Source of the DNA: Thelonectria olida
Taxonomy: Eukaryota; Ascomycota; Sordariomycetes; Hypocreales; Nectriaceae
Assembly (NCBI GenBank): GCA_020736575.1
Contig: JAGPYM010000055.1
Location: forward strand, 89,751 to 153,750
Reading direction: 5' to 3'
Length of the DNA: 64,000 bases
Shown: one piece after another, positions 1 to 11,582 of the stretch
How the letters are laid out: every line of letters starts with the position of its first letter
Position numbering within the stretch: position 1 is the stretch's first letter
Position numbers and translations under genes: made by a program
The notes under the pieces: generated by a model
What the model saw: the letters and a program-made list of their open reading frames with translations, nothing else
Database searches by the model: none
Told to the model about the DNA's origin: nothing

Positions 1-374
1 AAGGCTGTGACTGCCACGCGCTGCCTGGTTTGAAAGAGGCGGCTGAACAGTGGACGGAATCGAGAAGTCATGATGGCGTATCGTGTGAGTTAACGATGAG
101 CAAGTTTTGCTCCACGACCTCCGTGAGTGCGAAGTGCAAGTGGCGTGGATAATCGAGTATTTTCGAAGGATTTTCTGGCTCGTCAGCCGGGTTTGCCCTG
201 GAACGGAATGCCGAAATCCGAGACGCTCGTAAGACTAACAACATTAAACATAATCTACTACCAATGTTAGATTGGGAGTGTCATTTGGCTCATGCTCTAT
301 TGTCTAAGCTGTCCGCTTCATCAAGGACGAGTTGGTACGCGCACAAGAGCAACAAACACGGTTTTTTCCCACAG
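1..374. other. intergenic, 3' flank of the NACHT gene
   Basis: No coding region recognised. Base composition is normal. This is the downstream flank of the minus-strand receptor gene, so its 3' UTR and poly(A) site should lie here, but I see no decisive signal. Confidence 0.5.
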
Positions 375-3300
375 TTATAGCCTTTTAAAACCGAATTGGC
401 TCATGCTCGTTATTTGCCACAGCAGCTCAACGTCGTCATCATCTGGACCATCACTCCTGTTTCGACCAGTATCATGAAACACTACCGTGGCTTGCTCCAG
501 ATGAGGCCTGCAAAGGATGACGTTCGTGAACTGTCTCCTCGCACAATCGGGACATCTCAGAGTCCACAAAAGCATGCGGGCGCCGTCGCCACCGAAATTC
601 GTTGCCAACTCAGGCTGTGTATCTGCCAGGGCTCTTGCAATACCCCAGTTTCTGTTCTCCATCGCCAGGCGGAAGCTAGCGACACGACTTTTCTGAAAGT
701 GAGACAAGTTGACTCCAGAAGCGATGTAGAATTCAACCAGCTTTTGATTCACGGCGTCGGGCAGGGTCCTCTTCATCGCTTCGCTTATCATCATCTCGGC
801 GTCGGAAAAGCTGCAGTCAAGGACAGCAGGACACCCTACCTGGACTATAACGTCAAAGAGACCGTCCATCGCCCCTACCTGAACGGGCTGCAGGGTTGTT
901 CTTAGCAAGGCTTTCATAACGAGCAACTGCAGCTCGCCAAGGTCGAATTGCAACTCCTGCCCTCTTTCAACGATGTAGTCGCGATCGAATATGTCAAGAA
1001 GGAATCGGTGAGGCTTGAAGGGGAGTGGAGTATGCCCGAGCCTACAACTCTCGACCTCGAGATCAAGGAAACTTTTTCCAGTGGCAGTTCGAGCTCGAAG
1101 GAGAACAGGGTCTGTTAAATTCCGCCGTCGACAGAGTTTGTTGAATGAGGAGCGGTTGAATCGCCTTGTCAAAACACCAGCAAATAGCTCTAGCAACGGT
1201 TGAGACGCTGCATCGTATCCAGTGACTAGAATGTCACAAATTTCCTCGTGGATGCCTGCATCCTTTTCGTGCTCAGTACAATCGCACATGACCTCCCAAG
1301 GCTTCGCCGCGGGCCAGCATGGATTACCCTGGGCTATGGAATTGGTGATGATTTGAATCAAGGCACGGTGCTTCACACGTCCTTGAAACTCGCTAACGCA
1401 ATTTCTTGGGCACCCCAGGTGCCCTTTCTGAGCCAAGAATGTCAACCAGGATCCAAGGTTGCTTGGTGTGGTTTCAATCTGTGCCAGGTGGGTGAAAGCA
1501 TGGCATAGAAGATCCTGGCTTCCGATGCTCCCGGCATAGATAATTGCGAATGGTAAGGATCTTGGGATTGACGAGAGAGGGACAGGTTCCGGTCTGGAAG
1601 ACTGCCAGCTTTCATCCATCCAAGGCATCTTGCCAGCCAGAAGAGTGCCCTCCAACATTCCAATGAGCAATGGATGCGTCTCCGATTCGACCGTCAAAAA
1701 CTGTATATGGGCATGCCAGTATTTCTCTGCGTACTTCAGAAAAGGGAATGAGGTGTCTCGGACGACTTGGGCGGGTAGTGGAAGAGTCAACGGGACCTCA
1801 ACACGTGTCGAGGCCTGGTGACTAGAAGAGCCACGGGACCCAGACCTATCCCTCAAGTCCATGACGCGGCTCATCAACCGTCCGATTCTCGCTTCTATGA
1901 TACCCATGGGAGCTGTCTGGATTGCTTGTTGCGCAATTGCTGTGGCAGGGAAATCTGTCATTAGCATTGGCAAAAATTGTGGTGCTGTTTCTGTCTCCAG
2001 GTCTTCGGGTGCCACTGAGGAGTCCTCGGGTGCCGCTGAAAAGTCCTCGAGGTTGATGTATGTTAGACAGACCTGGCCGACGTGGTGATCAGATTCTTGA
2101 TGGTCAAAGTGGAAACTGTGCAAAGGCCCGTTGTCCGGCTGAGATAGGAAATGGCGAATAGAGTGGTGAGTGAAGCGAACTGTATCGTCTTCCGTCTCAA
2201 TGTGGACGAGGTTCTCGCACCAGAGAGTCAGTCTCTCCATGCCATTGATCAGTGAGCGCGGGTTCATGCTCGTGCTTCCAACCTCGATGGAAATTGCTTC
2301 ACGGAGCTGATCTATACTCAGAGGTTCACGGACCGCGCCAGTCCACTGAAAGATGGCTTGGGCAACTTCTTGGTGTTTGTGGTGAAGAATACGCTCAAGT
2401 GCTCGATTCAAAGTCGCATCGAGGTCTATTGGAAGTTGCTGCAAAGCCTTCCTGATATCCTCATCGTTCTTCCTGGTGCATATGTCTTCGATGGTAAGAA
2501 ATGCCCACAGGAACCTGGCACCAAAGTAGTGACTAATTAGCAAGGCTTCACCCAGATGTTGCTCGGGGAGGTGACGCATACATTCCTTCTTCTTTCAATG
2601 CGATTACCTTTAGGATTTCACCTGCCAAACTGACATCTTCGAGGACAAGTTCATTCATTGACAGCTTCTCGTGAATTATATCCTCAGCGTATCTCAAGAT
2701 GTCCTCACTGGTCTGTCCTGAGCCGGTTGCAATTTGTGAAGGAGAAGAAAACCGCTGTTTGATATCTTCAGTCACTGTCTCTCTACAGGAAAGGATTAAC
2801 TTAATCTTTTCTGAGGTTTGATCAAGCTTAATCAGTTTGGATAGAAATCCGAGCAACGATCGACGGTGCTTGGGAAGACATTCATCGACGCCATCTATGA
2901 TGATAAACCACGTTTTGACTAGCCCTGAGGCGTAGGAAAAAAGGCTTATCAAAGAATCTCGAGAGAAGTATTGAGTCTCGGCTGCCTCAAGAGCAGAGCA
3001 TAAAGTTGTGTCGTGCAAAAGATGATTCGCATCGAAGAAGGATGAGAGAAGTTGATGAACAAGCGACCTAAGGATCGTGTCGCAGTCCAGACTATCAGCA
3101 TCGTCGAATCGGCAGAAGAAGAATGAAATCGCATGGCCTGTTTCCTTCTTCTCATTGAGATGTTCCACAATGTGCGACCTAGGAACATGGTTAGTTGGGC
3201 AAAGAGTCGACTGCGGAGAGGAGGGAAAGAGATTGGCCACGCACGTCAAAATGGACTTTCCAGAACCAACTAAAGGGCATCTCATTAGCTTTCGGACCTG

Positions 3301-4482
3301 TGTCAACGTCTGAGACTTACTTTTCCCAGTGATGTGCAGGAGAGGCACCTCTTTCTTTGAACACCACTCGTTGAACTCTTGGGTCTCGAAGATCCATTCA
3401 GCTGTGTGAAGGTGGCGTTTGTTCCGAGCATTGTTAAAGGTTGTCGTGCATCGAGCGTAAGACGATAGGTCGTTGAGAAGCTGCCGATGCCTACGTTCTG
3501 TGGCCCTAATTAGCCGCCTCCTTCAAAAGTGATGTTGCAACACTTGTTGTATGTACCCTGAGCTTGCATCTTTGCTTGCTTCTCAACCTTGGCCAACTGA
3601 TTTCCATATTTTGATAACCTCGCAAGCACCTGAATTCGAATTGCGGACGCTTGTTGTCGCTCTTTGGCCTGCATATTATGTTCTTCGTGATCAGACTGAG
3701 CTTTTGCGAGGTCAATGTCCCGTTGAACATCTTCGACTTTCGATTTGATATCGTCGATGTACTGTCGCATCTCTGATTGAAAGGACATTATCAAAGCCTT
3801 TGCAGCCTGCACCACCACTAGATACGGTGTTATTGTCGGTTCCTTTCAATAAAGACGCAACCATGCTTACTTTGACGACTCGCAACAACAAGAAGCTTCT
3901 CGCAACAGGCGATGACAGAAGAGTGGAAACGGCATATTGAATCCCGTAGTCGCACGGAGGTCTTGAATAGTAGTTGATACTCGGTGAATCTAGAGCAGAG
4001 AGTCCCAAAGCCGTGGAGGAGTTGGGCAAAAGATTCAAAGTAGGATGTAAAATTGGTGAGGACCTGGTAGATAAGACTTCAGCATTGGAACGCAAGACGT
4101 CAATTCGGTTAATAAAGCCTACGAGAAAAGTCAACTTGACGGAACCCCAGATCAATGCAGCGAGGTCAGGATTTGACGAGACAAAGGTATCGACGGCGGG
4201 GAAAAACTGCTGGATCGTTTGTAGAAACGAGGATAGTCTCGATGCGATACTCCTCCCCCTCCTATTTGAGTCGACACGGTCAAGCTCGGCAGTGAAAAGG
4301 ATGACGGCTTGGGTATCATGCGGGGTAGACTTGAGGCTCTGGAACCTTTTTCGTTCGTCGTCCTTGAGACGAGCCTGAAAGCGCGCAACGGCCGTCTCGA
4401 GCTCGACGACAGCTTCCGTCCTGTCAGTTCTAGCCACACTACGACTTGAAGGGTGAACGATGAGAGACTTGGACGGATCCAT
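375..4482 (-). CDS. DUF7708-NACHT STAND receptor (NLR-like), 1250 aa, 7 exons
   Basis: Predicted signal-transducing NTPase of the fungal STAND/NLR class (cytosolic; the family includes heterokaryon-incompatibility and immunity receptors). My exon model, all GT-AG and frame-consistent: 4482-4123, 4063-3871, 3817-3557, 3497-3321, 3269-3245, 3178-2582, 2514-375. Residues ~60-215 carry the DUF7708-type helical domain (DLAALIWGSVKLTF at the exon 1/2 join). ~215-275 is a charged coiled-coil-like stretch. Then come a Walker A (GKIGSGKS, ~329-336), FFFCRFDD (~358) and a Walker B (FIIIDGVDEC, ~430-439). A winged-helix-like segment follows from FLWAFLTIED (~538) to ~650. The C-terminal ~600 residues show no ankyrin, WD40 or TPR repeats that I can recognise; a short APEDSSVAPEDLE duplication lies ~730. 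Four of the introns lie around the NTPase start, and the P-loop sits in a 25-nt exon. No lesion seen, so it is probably functional. Ligand and effector are unknown. Confidence 0.88.
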
Positions 4483-5017
4483 GGATCGATTGAAGACTTG
4501 AGCGTGGAGTGAAGCAATCGTGCAGAGTCACAAATGTGTTTGGCGAGTCGGCGGGGAATGCCTTGAACCTGGTGAGGCTGAGGCTCAAAGGCAACGAACG
4601 AATCAAAGGCTCAGACAGGCAATGAGTGAATGCATGAATGACTAAGCAATATTTCAACCGTTTTTACCACTCTGGAGAAAGACTGAAAGAAGGTACTCCT
4701 TTAACTATAGATGGGGCATTTGTTCCGAGCCTCGTCTAGGTTGAAGACCCAGACCTTCCAAAGTCCTCCGTCCCTAGGGAAGAGGATCCGGATATAAGTC
4801 ACAAGTTCGATAATGAAGCACTTGTCGGGAGATTTTGGGGGGGCTAGGATAGGAACTCCTAACGACCTACCACTCTGTTTAGTGATAGACCAAGCTGGAT
4901 TAGCTGTAACAGCCCTCATTACATGATACCGAGATGTGCACTCTTCTTTACCATCTGACAAGCACAAAGGAGCTATTAGCATGTTAAAAATCAATTGGGT
5001 ATCAAGCATAGTTTAAT
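4483..5017. other. upstream region of the NACHT gene
   Basis: About 0.5 kb without a supportable gene. It contains the presumed promoter of the minus-strand receptor and a degenerate stretch between it and the S8 relic. A 102-codon minus-strand open frame at 4701-5009 has no recognisable family and I do not call it. Confidence 0.5.
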
Positions 5018-5901
5018 TCAACTACAGGCATCAATCATGGCCGCCCAACGAGTATTCTCATTTCTCTCCGAGAAGAATCTGATGGGTGATATGAAGCAAC
5101 ATCTATTCCCCATATCCTCTTGAAAGCCCCAAGACATTGTAATTATGTCAGCCTCGCGGTCGGTGACAGCCTACTTGATTGCCTATGGAATAGAGGTGAG
5201 CGTGTATTTATCGATGAGATGTTCAATGCCTCCCACAAAGTCCAATGATGATAAAGCGCTGTGTTGGAAGGATTTCGCAACGAAAAGATCAACTGACGGC
5301 ACTTATATGACCAGCGGAGTTCCTCAAACCCGCTCGGTTCTTTGCAACCCTGGAAACGTAGATGTCTTCCAAGGGGGGCCTTCATAAGCAAAGCCAGGGT
5401 GTGTGTTCCGTGGCCGTTCTCATCGCCGGGGACGTTCGAGCCCTCGACCCAATCCTTCCACACTTTCAAGCGTCGTCGACGGTCGCGTCGTTCGAAAAAT
5501 AGCACTTCATCATCGTAGCCAGTATCTAAGAGAGCGATTCCGATGGGGTGATCTATGTGACCCCGGGCAGATTTGTGAAAGAGGTTGTATATGCAGCTGT
5601 TAATTTCCACCAACTTGTTCAGCCATCGTGTGGATCGATGCCATCGCCATCTTCGACCGCGCTTGGGAGAGGTGCTGGGTTGATCAGCAAACGCAACAAC
5701 ATAATATCGTTTCGAGTGGTAAAACGCTGTGTCTTGGTCGAAAAACCATCCATTGGCCGTACGAGGCTCAGGCAGGAAGTGGACGGTATAGCTTGACCAC
5801 TTGGTGTCCATCCATGGCGGGTCACAACACTGCCAGAATGACCTCGATGTTATGTAGACCAGCACCAACCTCATCCAATTGGACAGCCTATGGGTTTTCA
5901 A
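5018..5901 (-). pseudogene. subtilisin-family (S8) peptidase relic
   Basis: The minus strand encodes two of the S8 catalytic landmarks: the Asp motif in PIGIALLDTGYDD and the His motif in DENGHGTHTLALLMKAP. Beyond this, a run of six C (plus-strand G run 5373-5378) puts the continuation EDIYVSRVAKNRAGL in the next frame, which one base fewer would restore. Further on, ADIITMSWGF is preceded by an in-frame TAG at 5171-5173. The catalytic-Ser region (GTSxA) is not present, and the frame ends at 5018. The N-terminal ~110 residues are unrecognised and their start is uncertain. S8 domains are common partners or neighbours of fungal NLR genes. This one lies just upstream of the NACHT gene on the same strand and may be a decayed partner. 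No promoter or complete gene is visible. Confidence 0.75.
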
Positions 5902-5969
5902 TAACTATGCTTCTCAATAACACGCTGGGTCCACGATCAGCATGTTGCGCAATCGGGAACCCGGTATAA

Positions 5970-6095
5970 AGCTGTTAAAAGAGGATTTAAAAATAAAATA
6001 TTTAAAAAGCCTATTATATTTAATATATATTAATAGTAGTATATAGCTATTAGTAATTTATTAACTCTTCTTTTAGAATATTTAATTATGGACTT
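5970..6095. repeat. short AT-rich RIP-like relic
   Basis: Roughly 125 bp of nearly pure A/T with TpA-rich, GC-free character, sharply different from the flanks. It resembles the RIPed repeats later in the window, but it is too short to assign to a family. Confidence 0.4.
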
Positions 6096-6156
6096 GGAGA
6101 GCGTTTTAATAAATGTGTCACTTTTATAAGTACTTACATACAGGCCCGGATCCCAC

Positions 6157-6180
6157 AATGCCGCAATGCCGCAATGCCGC
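6157..6180. repeat. tandem repeat, AATGCCGC x3
   Basis: Three perfect head-to-tail copies of an 8-bp unit (6157-6164, 6165-6172, 6173-6180), about 170 bp upstream of the transcription-factor start codon. It could be promoter microsatellite DNA; no function is implied. Confidence 0.8.
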
Positions 6181-6346
6181 GATCCCCGGAATCCGCGCAA
6201 TCCGGATAAGGATCCCAAGTGGTAGACAATTTCTAAAAAAGAAAGGCAAAACGTCTAGAATATTTCCTCCATGCCCAGGTCCTACTATTCTCTGAAAAAT
6301 TCTCACTTGTAAACATTTCATCCAACTTGAGATTACCTGATTGACG

Positions 6347-8902
6347 ATGAGTCTCAGCGACGGAGTCAGCCGGTGGCCTCTCCCACGGCTCCGGCGCGCC
6401 GTATGTCTTCCACCCATTGCTTTTCCCTCCCCAATTCTTGTACATCGCTAAAAGCTTGCATAGTGTGACCAGTGCAGAGCCCGCAAGGTACCGAAGACAT
6501 GTTGCGCAGACCGAGGAGATCTAACCTTCTATTCTCAGATTCGTTGCGATCGAAACTTTCCCTGCTCACACTGCCAACAAGTTGAAAACGAGTGCCACTA
6601 CTCTGCCAGGGCAGCTGCCAAGAAACAGGAGAGGGAGCGCACATTCCTCTCGTCCAAACAGTAGGTCATTTGCACTCGCTGCGACGCAGAAATAGCGCTC
6701 ACTATCCCGCTCTAGCGAGAAGATAATCGATGCCATCGATCGCCGTGTGGACGAAATCATGCACGAGATTGGGGATCTCAAGATACAGCTCTCCATGCCG
6801 CCACAAGCACCGAAGTGCGCGGTTCTCGTGCCAGATTCGTTTTCTTCAGCCTCCGCAGCATCACCAGAGATCAATGCTTGCCGGGACAAGGACTGCTGGG
6901 ACAAGGACCTGCTCACCGAGGGCGAATCCTCCCTCACAGCCCAGTCCATCTTTGCGAATGATTTTGTCGAAAATGCCACAAAAGCCTGTGCCATAAATGA
7001 TCCCAGTATGGCAAACACCCTAGAGGCACTTGGTGCCTTTGTCAACGCGCTGAAACAGCAGCCTCTGTCTCGCGAAATGATCTACCAGCACGCTAGAGAC
7101 AGGAATTCGCCTGAGCAGGAGACAGGAATGCCGCCGATCAACTGCACTATGCAAGTTCTCCGTCTAGCCAAAGGTATTTCCGACTCTTGAACTCATATGT
7201 GCCTCCAAGAGAGCCAGAGCTGACAGTCAGAATGATAGAGAGACAAACCACAGACCCTGTATGGGTCAACGAGTTCATTCACGTGCAAGCATTCAGCGAC
7301 CTGTGCCTCAAAGTGTACTTTTTCAAGGACTTCACTGCAGCAGAATTTATCATTGTCAATTCCGGCCTTTGTTGGCTGTTTACAGAAAGAGCCAGTGCCG
7401 AGAAATCGGACGACTATGACAAGTCGATAGCATCATGCCGCGAAAACCTCGAAACGGCCTTGTCAGCTCTCCCTTTGCATCTTCCGGCTGCCCCAGATAC
7501 AGTTCTCGCATTGATTTTTGGGGTAAAGAGTTTCAAATCACTCGAGGGCTGCGGAAAGAAACTGACACGTATTCCAGGCCATCTATACGATCAACGACTC
7601 CAGACCTTCTCTTGCCTGGACTCTGACGTCTGCGGCGGGCCACATGTGCCAAACTCTTGGTTACAACAAGATTCCTCCCACTGAGGATGCCCCAAGAGAC
7701 GGATACAACAGACAGTTTCTTTTTTGGTGTGTCTACATGATCGACAAGGGTTTATCCCTCCGGTTGGGGCGGTCGTCTGTAATCCGGGACTTGGAGATAA
7801 AAGTGCCATATCCAGCCACCGAATCAGAGGTGCAGAATCCTTTGATGGACTACTTTCGTACATGGGTCATGGTCGCCACAGTACAAGGCAAGACATACGA
7901 GCAACTCTACAGCCCCGAGGCACAGTCTCAGATTGACGGAGTGAGAGAGGCGCGCGTTCATCTCCTTGCACAGGAGCTGAGAAACATTGCCGAGGATGCT
8001 CAAAAAACACACGTAAGGGTCCGTACTCCTCCTGGTAGCATACGGAATGAAGAAACACAAAATAACATTTCAACTACAGCATCTGTTTAGAGTTGATGGA
8101 AGTCTGGCGGACTTCGTCTCTGCCGCCGACGAAGTTCTCTTTTCATCTCTTTTAACCCTCATCTATCGCGCTGTACCAGTCTCAAAGGAGTCTACGCAGC
8201 CTTTCAGCCCTAGCTGCATCGAAGCTGCGAGACAAACACTGGCAAGCCATCAACGTTGCATGGAAATCATAGGACGCGACGACGCATCTCTCTTGTCTCC
8301 GTACATGCATTGGTACGAATTATGAAGCTCCGGCCCCCGCAGCGTCTTTACTTCGAGCTCCAGCCACACACGCCTGGCTTTATCAAAGCATTGGGCTGAC
8401 TAGAGTTGTACTTAGGACCATTCTATTCGCCCCCTTCGTACCATTTACCGTCCTCTTCTGCCACGTCATTGAGACTACAGACACGGCCGACCTCGACCGC
8501 CTACACTCGTTCGTCACCTCCATCCAACCGGCATCGTCACTTTCTGAGGCATCATCAAAACTTCACCGCCTCTTTGAGGTCTTATATGATGCTTCGGCCC
8601 GTTATGTGGAGGTCTGCACTATGGGTGTCGACCAAGCTGCTCAGGAGGCCGGCGGAGTGTTGGAGACGTATCTTTCTGCGATGGGATTACCGACCCCAGG
8701 GATGTTGGGCGGTTTCAGAGATCGTAAAAGCCAACTCTCAAGCGCAGAAGGCGAAGGTGTAGGCCGGAATTCCCCGTTGACCTCGGGCCGCCAGGATGAT
8801 AGTTGGACATGCGATGCCACACAGCTCAACCAGCCTCAGGGTTCAATGGATTGGATAGAGTACGGATCCCAACTGGAGAACTGGTTTCAAAACAATGAAT
8901 AG
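6347..8902 (+). CDS. Zn2Cys6 transcription factor with fungal-specific TF domain, 702 aa, 8 exons
   Basis: Predicted nuclear DNA-binding regulator. Exons: 6347-6400, 6464-6487, 6539-6660, 6716-7173, 7227-7522, 7578-8012, 8080-8312, 8416-8902. All junctions are GT-AG and in frame, and they sum to 703 codons. The zinc cluster is complete, with Cys at 19, 22, 29, 35, 38 and 45 (spacing CX2CX6CX5CX2CX6C). It is followed by a basic linker (ARAAAKKQERER) and a heptad-like stretch (EKIIDAIDRRVDEIMHEI). The fungal_trans middle-homology region runs from ~PVWVNEFIHVQAF (~225) through WTLTSAAGHMCQTLGYNK (~332-349) to FWCVYMIDKGLSLRLGR. The start was chosen because it is the only upstream ATG that splices directly onto CDQC. 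The tail may be an acidic/aromatic activation region (WIEYGSQLENWF). It is convergent with the permease. Targets are unknown; the neighbouring transporter genes are candidates by position only. Confidence 0.9.
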
Positions 8903-9172
8903 ATAATGGATTTGCTATGATGACTTGAGTCTATGCAGCTGAGAGTGGGGAATGATATCTATACGAAACTGGCGTGCACTGAAAGGGAAAAGCAGGTTGC
9001 GATGGGTCAGAGGCGGTGAAACTGAATGAAGAAGTATATAGTGTACATTGAGCTAAGATATCAAATCATCCTCCATTTCGACTACTTCCTCTTGAGACTC
9101 GCAACACTTGCCCATGTTCTGGTATCTAGTGCCTGCTCCCGTGTTATACCTATACGTTGGTCAGGGCGTCGT

Positions 9173-10979
9173 TTACGTCTCGTGGGTAGGGGGTCCCGCG
9201 TAGTTGCGGTAGCCCCAAGCGCAATACCAGGCGGCCGATATGATGAGGGCCCCAACGAAGACTGCTGGCGCATAGTTGACCGTGGAAGGTGTTGCAGGTA
9301 CAGATGGAGGCATACAAAAGAGCGGGATCACGAGACAAGACCACCCTTGCAGGTAGTGTCAGCGATCCTTCGGGTCTTGGAAGTGGACGACATGACGTAC
9401 CTAGCGCGATTGCATTCACAGCGAAACCAAGGCGGCCCAGACTGAACTTGGCGCTCCTCACAATCTTGCGGCCCTGAAATAGGCTCAGAGCAATCGGGGT
9501 AGCGTAAGAGACGGTTAATGAAATGACACCGACCCCTGAGAAGGCCATGAAAGCTCGCTCGGAGCCGAAGTAGAGGAGACCGAGCACGAGTTGTACCGCC
9601 ATTGACAGCATCATGGCGTTGAGGGGGACATCAAGCTTAGGGCTAATCTTTTGCCACCACCGGGACCCGGGAATCGCGCCGTCACGGGAAAAGGCCCAAA
9701 CGCAGCGTGAGGCTGCAGTTGTGCAACCGACTCCGCAGATGATCCCCAGCACAACCAGGGGGATGCAGAGGGCGATGGCGGCGCCGGGCGTACCTACTGC
9801 GGACTTGATAATAACCGGGACGGGCTGCGGAGACTTGATAAGTTCCTCAATGTCGGGTAGAACAAAGACCAAAGGGATTAGGAAGAGCAGCCCGGCAAAG
9901 AAGTTGATGAGTACAGTGATAGCCATGGCCTTGGGGACCTGCGTCGAAGGCTCGCGAACCTCTTCACACATGGAGATGATCATGCCTGTCGACGAAGTCG
10001 CGTAGGCAGCGTGAAGCAAACCGACCATGAAGGACCAGCCATCAGGCCAGCCAGAGTCGGTCTCAAAGTGGGTAAATACGTATGCAGCGCTATGATGTCC
10101 GTTCTTGCCTATGGCAAGGATGGTAACGACGATAGCAATGACGCCAGCAAAGGTCCAGAAAATAGCAGCAGTCTATGGCAGTCAGCACACAAACCCAGAA
10201 GGTTGAGCCCGGGGAAACTCGTCATACATCAAGCAGAGGTAAGTAGCGGTTGCCGAGTGACGATGTGATGTTGCAGACCAGCGTAATGCCAAGGAAGACG
10301 AGGTACAGTCGATATTCAGTGGCATTAAAGATGCCCACGCCTGGTTCCGACTCAAATACGTTGATGCAGCCAACGAAGAACTGAGCAGTGCCGAAATTAA
10401 CAGACAGTGTGATTGAAATCGACCCGATCGTGTACAGCCAGCCACAAATCCAGCTTGCCAGGCGGCGCCATCGCATTGGAGCCAGAGCAAATGCCTGGTA
10501 GTAGACCCCTGTCCAAAGTCAGCGAGGATCGAAAGGCAGAAGCATCTCCAGTCTAGTGACTGAATGAAGACCGGGCTTGAAACCCTCTGCAGCTCATTCC
10601 AGGGCTCATCATTACCTCCTGCGGTTGGAAAGATGCTGGTAATCTCACCCAGAGATAGGGCGACGCAGATGACAATCATGGACACCAGAACCCATCCCCA
10701 GATTATGTTTACCGGCCCGCCTCCGACCAACGGGTTATAGAGCATCGTCGCGAGGCCGTAAGGGATCGACGCCAACACAAATGACATGAAAGCCACTTGC
10801 AAGGTTGAGCGGTTACGTGCCAGCTGCGGTTCGTATCCGAGCGACTCGAGGGCGTCGTTGGCATGATGGTCTGCCAAACTGCCACTGCACATGTTCGGGG
10901 ATTTTTCGTTGCCATTCTCATCGTGGTAGCGCGGAGAGTTCGACTCTGCGGTAGGGGGCTCGTGGGAGGTTTGTTGCAT
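9173..10979 (-). CDS. APC-superfamily amino acid/choline-type permease, 529 aa, 4 exons
   Basis: Plasma-membrane secondary transporter of the fungal amino acid/choline/GABA permease group. Exons 10979-10616, 10508-10228, 10172-9401 and 9345-9173 are GT-AG, and the frame closes at 530 codons with ...AGPPTHET as the C-terminus. After a hydrophilic N-terminal ~65 residues come about 12 hydrophobic segments, beginning with LQVAFMSFVLASIPYGLATM. Diagnostic stretches are GEITSIFPTAGGVYYQAF (the TM3 region of such permeases), GMIISMCEEVREPSTQVPKAM (a conserved loop) and RCVWAFSRDGAIPGSRWW. The unspliced frame would run on to 9150, but the last-intron junction gives a better hydrophobic helix (NYAPAVFVGALIISAAWY). 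It is divergently transcribed from the PDR transporter, sharing ~700 bp of promoter. The substrate cannot be fixed from sequence; choline, GABA or a polyamine is possible. Confidence 0.9.
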
Positions 10980-11315
10980 TATGATGGAGAAGTTATGAGG
11001 TCAAAACGAGCCGAAGATTGAATGGTGGAATGCGGTCAACTCTGGAAGTGTTAAAGAATGAAAAGTCAAGGCATGCCAGAGAGTCGGCTACTGCGTTTAA
11101 TACCCGGTCATATTGCCCATATATATAGTTGATATACATATTATAGCGTGATATTTCGTAATGGTACCCCCCCAGTTTGATCCTCAGAGAACTTCCCTTA
11201 TCGTTTTCACTCACGCCAACAGGCGACTGTAATCTCCTTTAAGAGTGCACACGCAGCCTTTGCTTCTGGTGATTCCAACATGTGGTCCGTAATCACGGCC
11301 CGTGTGGATCCCGGG

Positions 11316-11333
11316 CGGACTCCGTGGATTCCG
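11316..11333. promoter_or_regulatory. CGG-N12-CCG site containing PDRE-like TCCGTGGA
   Basis: CGG at 11316-11318 and CCG at 11331-11333 are separated by exactly 12 bases, and the spacer holds TCCGTGGA (11321-11328). From the literature as I recall it, yeast Pdr1/Pdr3 sites have the form TCCGYGGA and the Aspergillus AtrR site is CGG-N12-CCG; both are bound by Zn2Cys6 regulators of PDR transporters. The site is ~350 bp from the ABC start codon and ~340 bp from the permease start, so it could serve either. Function is inferred, not shown. Confidence 0.55.
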
Positions 11334-11582
11334 TTATCCCGTCGGGCTCCGTCTGCTTCGTCCGCCCCTTGAACTTGCAACGCCGCCGATATTCGGCTTA
11401 CGGGGAACGCGCACTGCAATTATCCGCTGCCTCAATATTGGACATTCTACAGCCCAGAGAGTCCGCCGATTGCCGTCCGAATGGCAATCCGGCAATCATG
11501 AAAACTGGCCCGCCTTACCGGACAGCCGGATTGGCACGTCAGAGCAAGCCGAGAAGACATTCTGCCAAGTTTCAAGCGTAAG

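Noticed and set aside
396..905. 169-codon plus-strand open frame opposite the NACHT gene
   Set aside because: It lies entirely antisense to the long final exon of the receptor, shows no family motif and is explained as a shadow frame.
4701..5009. 102-codon minus-strand frame between the NACHT gene and the S8 relic
   Set aside because: No recognisable motif; it does not continue the S8 domain and has no supported start or splice sites.
6157..6180. AATGCCGC x3 considered as a regulatory array
   Set aside because: Three short copies only, not repeated at other promoters here; kept as a simple tandem repeat.
9150..9345. Permease ending at 9150 by reading through the last intron
   Set aside because: That reading gives a hydrophilic, unlike-family tail; splicing 9400-9346 gives a transmembrane helix and a closed frame ending at 9173.
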